This document shows, piece after piece, positions 10,894 to 22,207 of a DNA stretch of 64,000 nucleotides (within the stretch, counting starts at the first letter, position 1; each line of letters starts with the position of its first letter). The notes beneath the pieces are model-generated. The model searched no databases and had not been told where the DNA came from. It saw only the letters and a list, made by a program, of their open reading frames with translations. Both the position numbers and the translations under genes were made by a program. The stretch lies in assembly GCA_965112735.1 (NCBI GenBank), contig OZ218956.1, positions 930,001 through 994,000 of the forward strand. Reading direction: 5' to 3'. Source of the stretch: Phaeosaccion multiseriatum. Taxonomy: Eukaryota; Ochrophyta, other classes.

Positions 10894-12761
10894 ATGCCCG
10901 AGAACGGCAGTAGTAGGCCGGTGCCTTGGGACGGGGAGGATGAGCTAAGTAAGGCCCTAAAAAGTCTGTCGTCTTCTCGGCAGATTTCGGCACACAAGGT
11001 GAAGGATATTGCCAAGCTCTGCTTGAAGAACGTCAAGGTGCGTGTAGGCTCGCGATTTGCCTCCTAGGAATGCTATGCTTTCAACTCAGCATTCGCTTGA
11101 TCTCCGGTCCTCTCTTTCATGATTGCACGAGAAGGAGTACAAACGAGTCGTGCACGCTGTAGAGCGCTCCGTTCGGAAGAGCCGCCCTGAGTATCGAGTT
11201 GGAGGTACGTGCATTGAGAGATAGGGACTAGGAAGTTGACCTCTGGGTGCTGAAGCTGAAAGATCTCGCTTCTTGTCCAGGCTGCTACGTCATCGACTCC
11301 ATCTGCAGACAAAGCCAGGCTCGCCATGGCGACAAAGACCCTTTCACCCCACGGTTCGCGCAGCGAATGGCATCGGAGACGGTTGCACTCTTTCGTGAAG
11401 TGAAGGGCAAAGACCGGCAGAGCATCAGCCGAATTGTCAGGGGGTGGAATAACTTGAACATGTTTGGGTATTTGGAAGGGTTCGAGGAGGATGGGCACCA
11501 CGCCGAGAGCGGTCTTGAAAGTCCTGTTCTGGCCCCTTTTATTCAAGACCGAGACTCGGCGGGAGTTGAGGATTTTGCACTTGCCACGGAGACAACGCCA
11601 GCACCAGCACCAGCAGCAACACCAGCAGTAGTACCAGTAGCACCAGTGGAAGCCAAGGACACAGCAGGGAAGCCGAGTGAGAATGTGTCAAACTGGATGA
11701 GTATTTTGAGTCACGTACAGACTCCACAGCAGGTGCCTGCGCCTCCAGAACAATTAAGCACGCAGCAGGAGAAGCCGGACGCCCATGGTCACTCGGCCCA
11801 GGCCCGTCCCAATGGTCCGGCAGGACCTTCGGCCTGGCCACCAGCGAATCAGCAGTCGCCCCCCTTTGCCAGCGCCTCATCTTGGCAAGCCCAGCAGCAG
11901 CACCAGCAGCACCAGTTCCCCCTGAATGGTGGTGCACAACAACAGCAACAGCAGCCACCAACCTTTGGAAGGTCCGGGAACGAGTGTGGTCACGAGGCGC
12001 GAGAGCTTCCGGCAGCCCAGCAGGATAAGGGGAAGCCAGCCCGCGACTCCAGCAGCAGCTTTTCTGCCGCTCCAGAGACAAAGAAGCGCAGGCGGACAAC
12101 CAGGTGGGCACCTGCAGTGGACAAAGGCGAAACATTACCCACCCCCACCTTCCAGCAACAGCAACAGCATCAGCAACAACAACACCTCCCCACAGCTCCG
12201 AATGGCACAGCAGCGAGCCCCCCGCCACGGCTGCTACAGCAGCAGCAAGACAGTCGCGCTGCTCCTCCACCCCCACCCCCTCCCCCCCTTATTCCTGTAG
12301 GAGCGCAGAGTCAAGGAGCATTCCCGGCACCACGGCAGTATGATCCCATGATGACGGCGGGAGCGGGGGCGGGAAGGGGGAACTGGCCGCCTCGGCCTCC
12401 ATGGGGCTGGCAAGCTCCTCCTCCTCCTCCCCATCCGCATGCATGGCCAAGAGGCGTAGATCCCCCCCCCCCGCCTGTGCCTCCACCAGGACCTTGGCAG
12501 AGCGGGGCTCAGCTTCCTCCACCGCCCCTCCCTCCGAACGGTCTGGGACCTGTGCCAGCCGCGCCCCCCACCGCACCAGTAGCACCAGCAAGCACCGCGG
12601 AAGACCAACCAGCAGCCCCGAAAGCAGAAAGCAAATCGAATAGTGGTAGTACGAAGTTAATCATGACCAAGATCACTGACGAGGACTGGTCCGACGGGTC
12701 TATCGAGCCGGAGGAGGAGGAGGAGGGGGCAGGAGATGATCTCTACGGCGGGTTAGGATAA
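10894..12761 (+). CDS. CID-domain RNA-processing protein, SCAF4/8-like
   Basis: Exons 10894-11037, 11135-11204 and 11281-12761 give about 564 aa. The first 135 residues form a CTD-interacting domain like that of SCAF4/SCAF8 and Seb1: VKDIAKLCLKNVK, EYKRVVHAVERSV, RKSRPEYRVG, GCYVIDSICRQSQARHG, FTPRFAQRM and IVRGWNNLNMF. CIDs bind the phosphorylated C-terminal repeats of RNA polymerase II and couple transcription to termination or splicing. The remaining 400 residues are proline/glutamine-rich, with CAG and CCN runs, a basic KKRRRTTRW patch and an acidic tail. No RRM is seen, unlike SCAF8. The 3' end of intron 1 (GAGAAG) could also give one extra lysine. Start codons here and in the divergent GT31-like gene are 181 bp apart. 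Confidence 0.85.
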
Positions 12762-12836
12762 GAAAATATTTGGGTGGGGTTGGAAAAGTCAATGAATTTC
12801 TTTTTTTCCTTCCCCCTCCTTCCTCCTCCCTTGTAC

Positions 12837-13463
12837 ATGGCTCTCACAATGCTTCGGCTTTTTGGTTTCCTTCTGCTGTTAGGAGCCTGTGAGTGCTTCC
12901 TTCAGCAGCCGCTGGGGGTGGCGAGGGGGTACAGTTTGCAAAAGCAGCGATGCAGCAAAAAATTAAACGTGAAGCATCATCACCACCACCAGCGCAGGAG
13001 AGAGTGGCAGAGAAGTGGGCCTAGCTTATGCCTCGTGGAAGATGACTCAGCTGATGGGGGGCAGGCGGCGACACCACAGGACCTCGGCTTCACATCAACA
13101 TCTTACGGAGGAGCCCCAGTAGCGGCTGACTTCCCCATTAACTTGCCTGCATATCTGCTGCTCGTGCTGTCAGTTGTAGTGTGCATAGCGTTCGTCGGGA
13201 GTATTTTTGAGGTGACTGGGCCGGATCCTGTGGTGAGTAAGACGCAGGCCCGCATGTACGCCCCTTGCCTGTACTAAACGTTCTTCCCCCCTTGCTCTTT
13301 CTCCCTACCCCCTCTGCTGTTTGGGTCAAAGCTGGGCTATATCCCCACAACAATTATCGGCACGTTGAGCTTGCCTGGATTTATATTCCTCTTCTACGCC
13401 TCCTTGAAGAAAGGACAGGCCGAGGCAGATGAGGACGATGAGAAATTCGCCGGGGGAGGTTGA
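12837..13463 (+). CDS. Small plastid-type membrane protein of unknown function
   Basis: Exons 12837-13232 and 13332-13463 give about 175 aa. The start at 12837 gives a strong ER signal peptide, MALTMLRLFGFLLLLGACEC, with cleavage predicted just before FLQQP. A basic, His/Ser-rich transit-like stretch follows. This is the bipartite presequence with a +1 phenylalanine used for complex plastids. The mature part has two membrane helices: NLPAYLLLVLSVVVCIAFVG, and across the intron IIGTLSLPGFIFLFYASLKK. A short charged tail ends the protein. I recognise no named family; location in a plastid membrane is inferred. Upstream in-frame starts (12792) would bury the signal peptide and are less likely. 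The gene follows the CID gene on the same strand after 75 bp. Confidence 0.7.
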
Positions 13464-13856
13464 GGAAGGGGTGTATTCTGGCTCGTTGCTGGCCTTGACA
13501 CTGCAGCAGAGCAGCCGCAACACGGGCAGTGTCCTGAATGTGGGCGCGCCGTTCTCCATCGAGAAGGAAGAAGCGGCAGCTGCGATGAGACTTAGCTGGC
13601 TTGCTTTATTTATTTCATTACTAGTCGGCCTTACATTAAGAAGGAAAAAAGCTTCTCTTCCTTCCCCTGAGCCTTGCAACATTTAAGAGCAGCATCTGTA
13701 TTACCAAGGCATCCGTTCCGTGCTTCTCAATTGTACCTCTGCCAGAGGCAAGACCGGCCTACAGCCGCTGGACTGCTTGCCTCCTCTCGTACGAATCCTT
13801 CCGCTTGGGAGCATCACTCGGCCCCCCGCCCTTGTGCTGCTAGGTGATGGCTCGTG
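13464..13856. other. Intergenic, convergent 3' ends
   Basis: About 390 bp between the plastid-type membrane protein and the convergent coiled-coil gene. Only shadow reading frames are seen, with no repeat or RNA gene recognised. Confidence 0.5.
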
Positions 13857-15167
13857 TCAAATGGCAGGATTTCTGTGGAGGTACGGTAGATTGCTGACGG
13901 TGCTTTTCCCGTTAAGACGGGTGCCGCCATCCTCTTTCAGAAGGACGATTCGAGGGCTTGCAGTGCTCTCTTCCCTCAGCGCGTCTCTTCCCCCCACAGT
14001 CTCTGGCGCTGATTGCATTCTCTGCTGTTGCGTAGCCAAAATGTTCGTCTTGGCCCTGTCCGCAATGGCCGCCAGGCTCTTGGCGGAGTGCACGGACTTC
14101 ACGGAGGCACCTCCCTCACTGAGCATGCTCCTGGCGACGCTCATGGCGTCGTCATCATTGTCTTGGTTCCCTCCATGACACTCCTTGCTAGACTCAGCGA
14201 TGCAACGTAGGTTCGCATCTGTCAGACGGGCGATCTTTTCTGCCATACTGGCCTCATCGCCGCCCGCGCCCTCCCCCCCCTGTTGCTCCATCTGCCCACC
14301 ACCAACCCCTTTGGCTTCTGCTCGCTCCAACGCCTCTATTCTCGACCTGACCTGGTCAATCATCGCCTGCACCTCGCTGTCCTGAATGTACTTGTCAAAA
14401 TCAAGCCCCTTTGTGAAGTTCAAGAGTGCCTGAAGCTCCTCGTCTTCTTGCTCCTCAGCCTTCTTTTCTGTGAGAGCCCACATGGGGCGCCTCCCGCCTT
14501 CGCTCCCCTCTGAGATTTTTGACTCTGCCGTGGCCGGGCCGGAACCAACCTCAATTTCCTCCTCCACTTTCTTAGCCATGGCCTCCCAGTCTTGCAGTGT
14601 GAATAGAGATTCGGTGAGCTCTGAGTCGCCGCCTTCGCTCTGTGCTGCGCCATCACCAGCTGCTGCCTCATCACCACCTTTGGCCTCTCCCGCGGGGCCT
14701 CGCCGAGCGGCAGCCCATTTCTCCCGCCGAATCAGCGCCTCTCTCTCCATGAAGCGCTTCTTCTTAGCTTCCTTCTCTGCCACCTGCACCAAATACGCTG
14801 CTTCCAACGCGTCCTTGGTTCTCTGCAAGTCTGCAAGCCACTTTCTGTGCCGGCCCAGTGCCGTCTCTTTAGGTGGGGGCGCGCCTTTCTTCCGCAGGGC
14901 AATGGCGTCTTTCTTCTTCGACGATGCTCCGCAAAAGCCTAGTTGGCTCTTCACTGTACCAGTCACAAAGGCACTGCTCCCCGCTGAACAACCACTCTCC
15001 TGGTGTTGAGCCACCGCCGCCGCCCCGGCAAAGGGCCTATTGCACAGCATCACCCCCTTGTAGTTGCCAATGCTCGGCCCCCCGTCCCCACCCATCGTCG
15101 AGTGAGAAGGGAAAGAAGGACGCTCCGACAGCATCATACCCTGAGCTGGGGAGGCCGTCGTTCCCAT
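13857..15167 (-). CDS. Coiled-coil protein, unknown function (possibly ciliary)
   Basis: Single-exon frame of 436 aa from the ATG at 15167. The open frame runs further upstream but has no ATG there. The N-terminus carries GVMLCNRPFAG. A long charged helical region follows (RHRKWLADLQRTKDALEAAY, then EKEAKKKRFMEREALIRREK). A conserved-looking block reads SLFTLQDWEAMAKKVEEE, and then ELQALLNFTKGLDFDKYIQD. The LNFTKGLDFDKYI segment looks familiar from coiled-coil proteins of flagellated protists, but I cannot name the family, so the ciliary link is a guess. The N-terminus is 104 bp from the start of the divergent adenylate-kinase-like gene. Confidence 0.65.
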   Translation of the reverse strand: MGTTASPAQGMMLSERPSFPSHSTMGGDGGPSIGNYKGVMLCNRPFAGAAAVAQHQESGCSAGSSAFVTGTVKSQLGFCGASSKKKDAIALRKKGAPPPKETALGRHRKWLADLQRTKDALEAAYLVQVAEKEAKKKRFMEREALIRREKWAAARRGPAGEAKGGDEAAAGDGAAQSEGGDSELTESLFTLQDWEAMAKKVEEEIEVGSGPATAESKISEGSEGGRRPMWALTEKKAEEQEDEELQALLNFTKGLDFDKYIQDSEVQAMIDQVRSRIEALERAEAKGVGGGQMEQQGGEGAGGDEASMAEKIARLTDANLRCIAESSKECHGGNQDNDDDAMSVARSMLSEGGASVKSVHSAKSLAAIADRAKTNILATQQQRMQSAPETVGGRDALREESTASPRIVLLKEDGGTRLNGKSTVSNLPYLHRNPAI

Positions 15168-15271
15168 GCCTCTCTCTGGCGCCGCGCTCGGAGTGGTGGG
15201 GCCAAAAAACCCAATTGCAGAAAAACGAAACGTCGACAATTCCAATTTCCCAGAGGGGAACACAACTCATC

Positions 15272-16090
15272 ATGCTTGTGTCGCTGTCCCTTTGTTGTTT
15301 CCTGTTACCGATTCTCTTTTGCCTTATTCTGCCTGGGGTTCAGTCCTTCCTACTAGGCCAGGGGCGGTGGCCCCCCACCGCGCGTGCGACGGAGCGGAGG
15401 AGTCAGGCCTCCTCCCCCTTCGCTTCTTCCCCCTTGCGGTCGCCGAGAGCCACACAGGCCGGCTTCCCGTGGTCGGGCCGTGGGGCATGGGAGCTGAGTT
15501 CCTCGAGTGATGGGGAAAATGGTGGTGCAGGCAGTCAAAGTTTTCGCCTGGCGGTGATTGGAGAGGAAGGGACTGCAGATGTGGCGCGGGCATTGGCCAC
15601 GCAGTGCGACGCGAGAGTCACCACGCTAGCGGATTTACTGCAGCGAAAGAATCTGTCGGCGACTGCGGCAGCCGAAGATGTGTGCGCCACCGTTATAGAG
15701 TGGGCGAAAGAAAGCACCAAGTCGTGGGTCATCGAGGGGTTTCCAACGAGCGCTTACCAAGCCGAGCTTTTAGAGGACGCCGGGGTCCTGCTGGATAGGC
15801 TCGTCCTCATATACTCGCTCGGTGACGACTTTCAGGACTTTGCGATGGACGAGGAAGACGGCATGGTCGATTTGATGGATGAGAGTGGACAGTTCGACGT
15901 CGACGAGGAGGAGGAAGACGAGGAAGACTTCGAGTCCTCGGTCAACATTTCGGACGAGGACGGGCAACTTGTCGATCTCATCGAGATGTACGAGGACAAG
16001 CTCGTGGAGTGTCTTTTCGAGGACGACGCGGAGGTTGTGGCCAATACTATAATGGGCATTATCACGTACAACGAAACAGGCGAAGACTAA
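15272..16090 (+). CDS. Plastid-targeted degenerate adenylate-kinase-like protein
   Basis: Single exon, 272 aa. The N-terminus is an ER signal (SLCCFLLPILFCLILPGVQS) followed by FLLGQGRW and an Arg/Ser/Pro-rich transit-like stretch, that is, a complex-plastid presequence. The mature part resembles the nucleoside-monophosphate kinase fold: FRLAVIGEEGTADVARALA in place of the P-loop strand, and WVIEGFPTSAYQAELLEDAG like the adenylate kinase NMP-binding motif (usually W-V-L-D-G-F-P-R). The GxPGxGK P-loop lysine is missing and the Arg after GFP is Thr, so catalysis is doubtful. A highly acidic C-terminal third follows. It may be a binding or regulatory relative rather than an enzyme. Confidence 0.65.
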   Translation: MLVSLSLCCFLLPILFCLILPGVQSFLLGQGRWPPTARATERRSQASSPFASSPLRSPRATQAGFPWSGRGAWELSSSSDGENGGAGSQSFRLAVIGEEGTADVARALATQCDARVTTLADLLQRKNLSATAAAEDVCATVIEWAKESTKSWVIEGFPTSAYQAELLEDAGVLLDRLVLIYSLGDDFQDFAMDEEDGMVDLMDESGQFDVDEEEEDEEDFESSVNISDEDGQLVDLIEMYEDKLVECLFEDDAEVVANTIMGIITYNETGED

Positions 16091-16104
16091 AAATGTTTGT
16101 ACTG

Positions 16105-16129
16105 ATCTCTCTCTCTCTCTCTCTCTCTC
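16105..16129. repeat. (CT)n microsatellite
   Basis: A run of CT dinucleotides lies between the stop of the adenylate-kinase-like gene (16090) and the end of the convergent IF-1 gene (16154). Confidence 0.95.
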
Positions 16130-16153
16130 CTCGTACTATTGCGAGTACAGGCT

Positions 16154-17035
16154 TTAGTTTCCTTGGCCTCGGTATCTGAAGGTTATTCTTCCCTTGGTCA
16201 AATCGTACGGGCTCAACTCCACCCGCACGGCATCTCCCACCAAGATGCGCACAAAGTTTTTCCTGATTCGGCCTGCGGACCCGGGATGCAAACAGACGAA
16301 AAGAGGGAAATAAGGCCCTGACACACAAACCTGGATGTGGGGGGTTGAAGTATCATCCTTCACCATTTTTTCCTCGACTTACCGCTGACTGATGAAAGGA
16401 CCAGCTGCTCGGTGCCCTGCAGCTCCACCCTGAACATGGCGTTGGGAAGCGACTCCTTCACCACCCCCTCCACCTCAATCACATCCGAATTTTTATTCTC
16501 CTGTGCGACGAGTCGTGGGGAACACGCCTTGTTAGCATATATATAGCAGGAGGAGGAAATACCCAGGGCTGCCAACCTGTGCTCCTAGCAACCCCCCCTC
16601 CCCCCTCGCTCCTCTACTCACTCTTGGTTTCCTCTCTACAGGAGTGTTGGCGACCTTCTTCTTCTTGGCGAACATTGTCGTCGCGCTACTCCTGATGCTG
16701 TCGCGTCCTCCACCGCTCCTCCATACCGCACTCTGCGCCAAGAATGGAGAGAACAAGCCGTAATCAGAGTCTGTTTACTATTTCCTGCAGCATCTCCCCG
16801 CAACGCTACCCTGCAGCACGGGGCGTACACTCACATAAGGTGTCCTTCCGAGCCCGAACGCCGCAGCTGCTGGTGGTGCTGCATGTGGAGCCTTGGCCCT
16901 CATGCTCAAGGATGGGCGGGCGGTTAGTGTACATGGTTTTGGGACAGTGTGGACTACGAAGGCATGGGAGGAAGCTAAGAATGCGAGGAGTACCGTGACT
17001 GCAAGAATGAGAGAGGAAACCCCAAGGCCGCGCAT
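16154..17035 (-). CDS. infA: Translation initiation factor IF-1, plastid-targeted
   Basis: Four minus-strand exons, 16835-17035, 16622-16732, 16383-16500 and 16154-16272, give 182 aa with all phases closed. Exon 1 encodes only the presequence: an ER signal ([19 protein letters not shown]) then FVVHTVPKP, an ASAFAP-like site. Exon 2 adds a linker ending [12 protein letters not shown]. Exons 3-4 encode the bacterial-type IF-1 OB fold: [25 protein letters not shown] joined to [35 protein letters not shown]-1 occupies the A site of the 30S subunit during initiation. This is a nuclear copy of an organellar infA. Plastid rather than mitochondrial location follows from the signal peptide. Confidence 0.92.
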
Positions 17036-17346
17036 GATGCTCGGTGAGTGAGTGGGAGGTTTCGCTGATGTCAACGAATGCCTCGAAAACGGGCCTAAAT
17101 TTTTTTATTAGGTTGCTCATGACGGCCGCCCACTTGCTGTGTCAACGGTCTTTTTGTTGCGCAGCGACTCTCTCTCCTGGCCCCTGGCGAGTACATGCAG
17201 AGGCCAAGCTTCCCGTCGATTCCTTGACAGGGTGAGTTATCGCACGAGCACGAGGGTGGTGCTTATTCATCCAGCACCTCCTTACCTTGCTCCTGACCAT
17301 TGTGCGCTTCCATTCATGTCTCAGCTCGGCATAGCTCCCTGCGGAC
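17036..17346. promoter_or_regulatory. Putative bidirectional promoter, infA / NICN1
   Basis: This 311-bp gap separates two divergent start codons. I see no convincing coding sequence or TATA box. The shared promoter role is inferred from gene order only. Confidence 0.4.
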
Positions 17347-18228
17347 ATGACGGAGATTCCCGCAATCGTAGGTCCCCTGGTCACGTCAAGGAAGGCGCGC
17401 CCTTGCCCCACGTACTTTGAGGTGAGCCACCCCACCATCAACAGGAGAGCAGCGCACAAGTAGAAGCCTGTGGGCTCACTCCTGTTTGCATGCATGCCAC
17501 AGGTCGCGAGCCCGTCCAACCCCGGGCTAAGTGCCCTGGTGTTCAAGAATCACTACTGCCACCGGGTCTCCGTGAAGCAAGGCCGCAGAGTTGGCGACCA
17601 TAAGGAGTGGGTGACAGTACTCCTTGACTTTCCACTCATGAAGGTGCGTGCCAGTTTTTCGGGGCAAACGTGAATTTGCCGTTCGACTCATTGGTGCTGC
17701 TCCAAACTTGGGGCGTCCCCGTCTACATAGGACCCACACCACGAGGCCGACGCTCAGGATTGGCACGTACTCCCTGTCAACTTGTTTTCTGGGGCGTTTG
17801 ATCCCACGCTGACAACAGCCCCGTTGAGGATATATCTGCACCAGGTGAGGAGGGAGGAGAGGAGGGGGGTGGAAGGCACAGTTTGTCCTTTTGCAGAGCA
17901 CGTCGACGAGAAGGGCGGAGGTCACATTCAGCCCTTCGGCACAGTTTCAAGTCTCTAACCCTCATATGCTTGGCAGCCGTCTCCGATGTGGGCAACGGTG
18001 GAGCTTCGACACGTGAAGACCATTTCGGGCTGCCTTCCGTCGGGCGGGGCTCAGTGTCCCACCCCAGACAGGGCCACTTCGAAGGACCTCTCTGCTGCAG
18101 TTGCACCGCCAAGTGCTGACAGGTTTGCGGCACAAGGTCGCCCGCCTGCCCATGAGAGCGAACGAATTGAAGAGGACTGCAGAAAGCTATCCGCTCAGCT
18201 CCAGTTGATACGTACAGCGGGTGACTGA
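17347..18228 (+). CDS. NICN1: Nicolin-1-like protein (tubulin polyglutamylase complex)
   Basis: Exons 17347-17421, 17503-17643, 17731-17844 and 17977-18228 join in phase 0 throughout to 193 aa (human NICN1 is 213). Conserved blocks in order: ALVFKNHYCHRVSVK (compare FKNYYTAFLSIRV in the human protein), KEWVTVLLDFPLMKDPH (compare KWVTCLRDYCLMPDPH), and LRIYLHQPSPMWATVELRHV (compare LRLILRQPSPLWLSFTVEEL). NICN1 is a subunit of the TTLL1-type tubulin polyglutamylase complex that modifies axonemal microtubules. The C-terminus is a charged helix. Together with CFAP263 it argues for a flagellated stage. Confidence 0.85.
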
Positions 18229-18884
18229 CAGTCACGGCTTTCTTTTTGTTGTTGAGGACCCTTTGCTTCTCCTTCGCCGCAGCCCAGCAACTCTCCTGAC
18301 AGCCTTGAGCTGTCATCCTTTGATTGGCAAGGGAAAGTAGGGAAGGGGGGGTGTTCGACTCCCGAATCATCCAGCTAGTGTAGCACTGAGACCCGAAAGG
18401 CAAGCAGAGAGGCGGACAAGCCAAGAATCTGCGATAGTTCACCCGGCCTAGAGGCGTGACGCATCACTCTGAAGGGGCCGACGCCTGGCCTCAACAGCTT
18501 TGGTTCACAAAAAGCGTGCGCTGACATGAAGGCCTACCTACAGAGCAGGAAAAGGCCCCCCTGCTATGCTTGAGTGTGGTTGACCGCGCTCTGATGGAAC
18601 CCGTCAGCGCAGTGTCGTTTCTGTGAGGAGTGTACGTAGCGCGATGCGGAGGTTGGGACACGGCGCTGATGATGTGGTGCAGGTGTACACCGAGGCTTAA
18701 TCTCGATTGGGCCACGCCGCCACGCGATGAGGAACAATGGGGTAAGGAGTGAAGGCCGGCCAGCTCTCTTCCTCTCCCCAAGCCCAATAACAGCAACAGT
18801 CTAGTGTGTTTATTTATTTTTTATCCGCGAAGAAGCCTTTCTTTCTAAAATCTAATACGTTCAGTAGACTATACAGCGGAAAAC
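18229..18884. other. Intergenic, convergent 3' ends
   Basis: About 650 bp between NICN1 and the FMO-like gene. Antisense frames across it show no family pattern or splice support, and I found no RNA gene or repeat. Confidence 0.5.
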
Positions 18885-20788
18885 TTACACCAAAAGGGGT
18901 TGCGGGCGAATCAAAGACGGCCACTGGTACCTGAAGCGCTGGTCCTGCACACTAAGAGTGTACTGTCCCAGGCAGTGTTCAATAACTGAAGCGGCCGTTC
19001 TTTTGGCGAAATGTGCCGCTCCAGGGATGGATCCGCTGCCTACCCCGTTCCAGTTGCCGTAGCCCAAGGCATATACGCCGCTGCACAGCTTGCCATCGCT
19101 TCCAGGTTGGACCGGCATCTCGCCCTTGAGGTTTTGGGAAAGACCCAGCGAGCCTAAATGGCAGGTATTGGAGTTATAGCCTGTGGCCCAAATGATGGCA
19201 TCCACGTCCATGGAGGAACCGTCCGCCCACCCGACGCCTGTCGGGGTGACGCGGTCGAACATGGTCCTGTGCGAGTCATACACGCCACGCTCCTGTGTGG
19301 GATGCAAGAGCAGGTAGACGTGAGGGTCGGGCCGTAAGAGGCAACAAGGCACACACACAAGCAACACATTCTCTCACCTTCGCAGTGCGCACAGGGTCTA
19401 CTTGAATAATCTTGGACAGAGAAGGAATGTCTTCCTCCCGGATGGCTCCATGTTGCGCCTTGCGTAGCGCGGCAACTGCCTCAAAAACGTCTTTTCCGCT
19501 CATCTCAGGGGGGAGAAAAGAGGGGGGCTCCATGGTGACCCAGGTGGCGCTGGCGGCAGTGGGGGCCACCTCGGCCAGCACCTGTGCTCCGCTGTTTCCC
19601 CCGCCCACCACCGCCACGCGTTTGCCTTGGAAAAGCTCGGGGTGGCGGTAGTCTGCAGTATGGAGCTGTTGCCCCTCGAACGTAGACAGGCCCTTCACGG
19701 ACGGCGCAAACGGGCTAGAGTGCGTTCCCGTTGCGCTTACTACGGCCTTGGCCTCAAATCTTTGGGGGCGCGAGGCAACAAAAAAGAGTTTAGATGGCCG
19801 CCGGTCAAACACAACACAAAGGCGGCAGCAGGGGAGGAAGTCGTCCTTCCCCCGGCAATTACCTGAGGCAATGACCCCTGTCTTCTTTCCCCTGCCCAAC
19901 CACGTCTACCACCAGCGAGCTGCTGCCTCGAGAGCGTGCCACGCGCTGAACCTTGACCGAGCGCTGAACGTTTAGCCTGCGCGGTAAGTGGGTGGGTTCG
20001 GCGTTAGATCCCGCTATGCCTGCTTGATCACTTCCTCCCTGCCAAGCAAGAGATGCGGGGGGTGAATCGTAAATAACAGCCCCACCTATACAGGGCACAC
20101 CCGGGGAAGCCATCCCAAAGTAGGGGCACTGGGCGCGGATAGGGCTACACATACGAACTACACAATGTAGGGACCCAGCCAGACCTACATTAAGGTTCTG
20201 AGGGCTGTCCAGGAGGATCGGTGGTAGGGCGGGATGGAGGACCCCACACCAGGGGCTACACACGAGCACACACACACATACACACACGCGCGCACACACA
20301 CATACACAAACATACACACACATATACACACAGTTCTCTCCGGCAACTCACCTGTTGGCCACCTCGTACTGCGCGAGATAGTGAGCAAACTCAGCAGCTA
20401 AGGGATAACCGTCCGGTTCGCCGGGCATGGGATACCCCGGGAGCGAGCTCCAGCGGCGTGTTGAAAAGAGGCGGAGAGAGGGCCATCTTGTGCCCCACGC
20501 GCCGCCAGGGACATCGTTGCTATCCAAGATCACATACGAAAGCTTGCGCGCCCGGCCGGAACCAAGCCCGGTTTGCTTCTCCAAGTAGTGGCCCACCGCC
20601 TGCCCCGCCTGCCCACCACCAATGATGACCACATCGACTTCTCGGCTTGCGGACGTTTGGTCTTGGAGGACACTTCGGTAGACGCTGGTGCTGCTGCGGC
20701 TGCTGCGGCTACTCCTCCTCTTGCTGCTACTGCCCCGAAGCCACCCACGAGCTTGTGCTGCTACAGGCCCGCATCGAGATGGGCTCAT
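18885..20788 (-). CDS. FAD/NAD(P)-binding flavoprotein monooxygenase (FMO/CzcO-like)
   Basis: Four minus-strand exons, 20352-20788, 19863-19976, 19378-19759 and 18885-19292, give about 446 aa. The FAD site is DVVIIGGGQAGQAVGHYLE (about residue 55), followed by ILDSNDVPGGAWGTRW. After the second junction come RFEAKAVVSATG and then an FMO-type fingerprint, FEGQQLHTADYRHPELFQGK. The NADPH site GKRVAVVGGGNSGAQVLAE follows directly. The C-terminal half has DVDAIIWATGYN and GVYALGYGNWNGVGSGSIPGA. This order fits flavin-dependent monooxygenases of the FMO/YUCCA/CzcO group; the substrate is unknown. A basic Ser/Arg-rich N-terminus could be a targeting peptide. Intron 1 (375 nt) holds a CA microsatellite. 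Confidence 0.82.
20261..20338. repeat. (CA)n-rich microsatellite inside an intron
   Basis: Interrupted CA/CACATA repeats, with a short CGCG interruption, lie within intron 1 of the FMO-like gene. Confidence 0.9.
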
Positions 20789-21147
20789 TTAATGGGCCTA
20801 CCCCTTCCTCCCCTTACTAAAGACTTCCTTGCTTTCTCTCCACGTCAGCACATTGACTAAAAAGTGTCAGCCGAAACCTAGCATCCCGCAAATTCCTCCG
20901 CCGCTGAAGCGTTCCTCGATGCCTACCAGTCTCCTCCTGCCAAGTTCTCCTTTCTTGAGGGAGGAAAGGATAGAGAAGGGAGAAGGAGGAGGAAGTGCGG
21001 TGCCATCTTTTTGAATTTTAGTTTAGCATCGCGTGGTTTATTTTTTTTCTCTTCCCCAACCGTTACCATCTTCTCTTCTTCTTGTTATGATACTGCTTGC
21101 TTACCTTGCTTTGCACGTTTAGTTTATCCTTTTTAGTCTGCTCCACG
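20789..21147. promoter_or_regulatory. Putative bidirectional promoter, FMO-like / kinase
   Basis: This 359-bp gap lies between two divergent start codons. It contains T-rich and purine-rich stretches but no coding sequence I can support. The promoter role is inferred from position. Confidence 0.4.
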
Positions 21148-21644
21148 ATGTCCGGCGGTAGCGGCGGCCGGTGGACCTGGAAGACGTCATTGAAATCGAA
21201 GCTATCCTTTAGTAAGAGGAAGAGGCGGTCAGCCCTGTCAGGCGCGGAGAGGGGTGAGGCGCCGGCGCCTCCTCCAGTGGCCGGAGCAACTCGTGCGCAT
21301 GTAGAGGACAGGGAGCAGCAAGGAGGAGATTCGGGACCGGCGTTGGCCTGGTCTGCGAGCGGAGGTACCAGCGACTGGGGGCCGTCTGCAGCGGGTGCGC
21401 CGCAAAACAGCAAACACAACTGGATCTGCACCAGCGCCTCTAACTTGATCAGGAGGGGCAAAGTACGTCCGGGGCGATGGAAGTGGGGCAATCGACTCGC
21501 AAGGGGGTCCGTCGGAGAGGTCTACCAAGGGCTCAACGAGGTCACGGGAGAGCTCATTGTGATCAAGGTCTGTTTAGTTTTGGGTACCCGTACTGCAGAC
21601 CCTGCCTTGGCCATGAGTCGAGGCCCTTGTTTGCTCTCTGCTAC

Positions 21645-21676
<32 letters not shown>

Positions 21677-22170
21677 ACGCCCACCGCTTGTGTCTTTGCC
21701 CGCACTTAGGTGCTGTCTTTCGTGCAAAATGACGTCCGAAATCCGGAGGAGGTGTACCAAGAGGTGAACCTCATGCGGCACTTCTTTCATCCCAATATTG
21801 TCTGCTACCTGGGTGCGGAGCTCCGCATGGACCGTGGCGTGTTGTGCATCTTCCAAGAGTGGGTGCCTGGGGGAAGTGTGACCTCTCTCTTGGACAAGTT
21901 TGGGCCGTTTTCGGAGGCAATGACTAGGAGATATACACGGCAGGTGAGGAAACTTTTTTGATCTTTCTGTGGGGGCGAAGCATGTCCGCCCTGACCACAA
22001 CACATACCTCCTCCCAACAGGTCCTCGCGGGTCTGGAGTACTTGCACGACCAGGCCGTGGTGCATAGCGACATCAAGGGAAGCAACATTCTCGTGGACGA
22101 CAGGGGTGTGGTGAAGCTGGCGGATTTTGGGGCGTCGCAGGCCATGTGTCCCGAGGCGCTTGTTCAAGTT

Positions 22171-22207
<37 letters not shown>
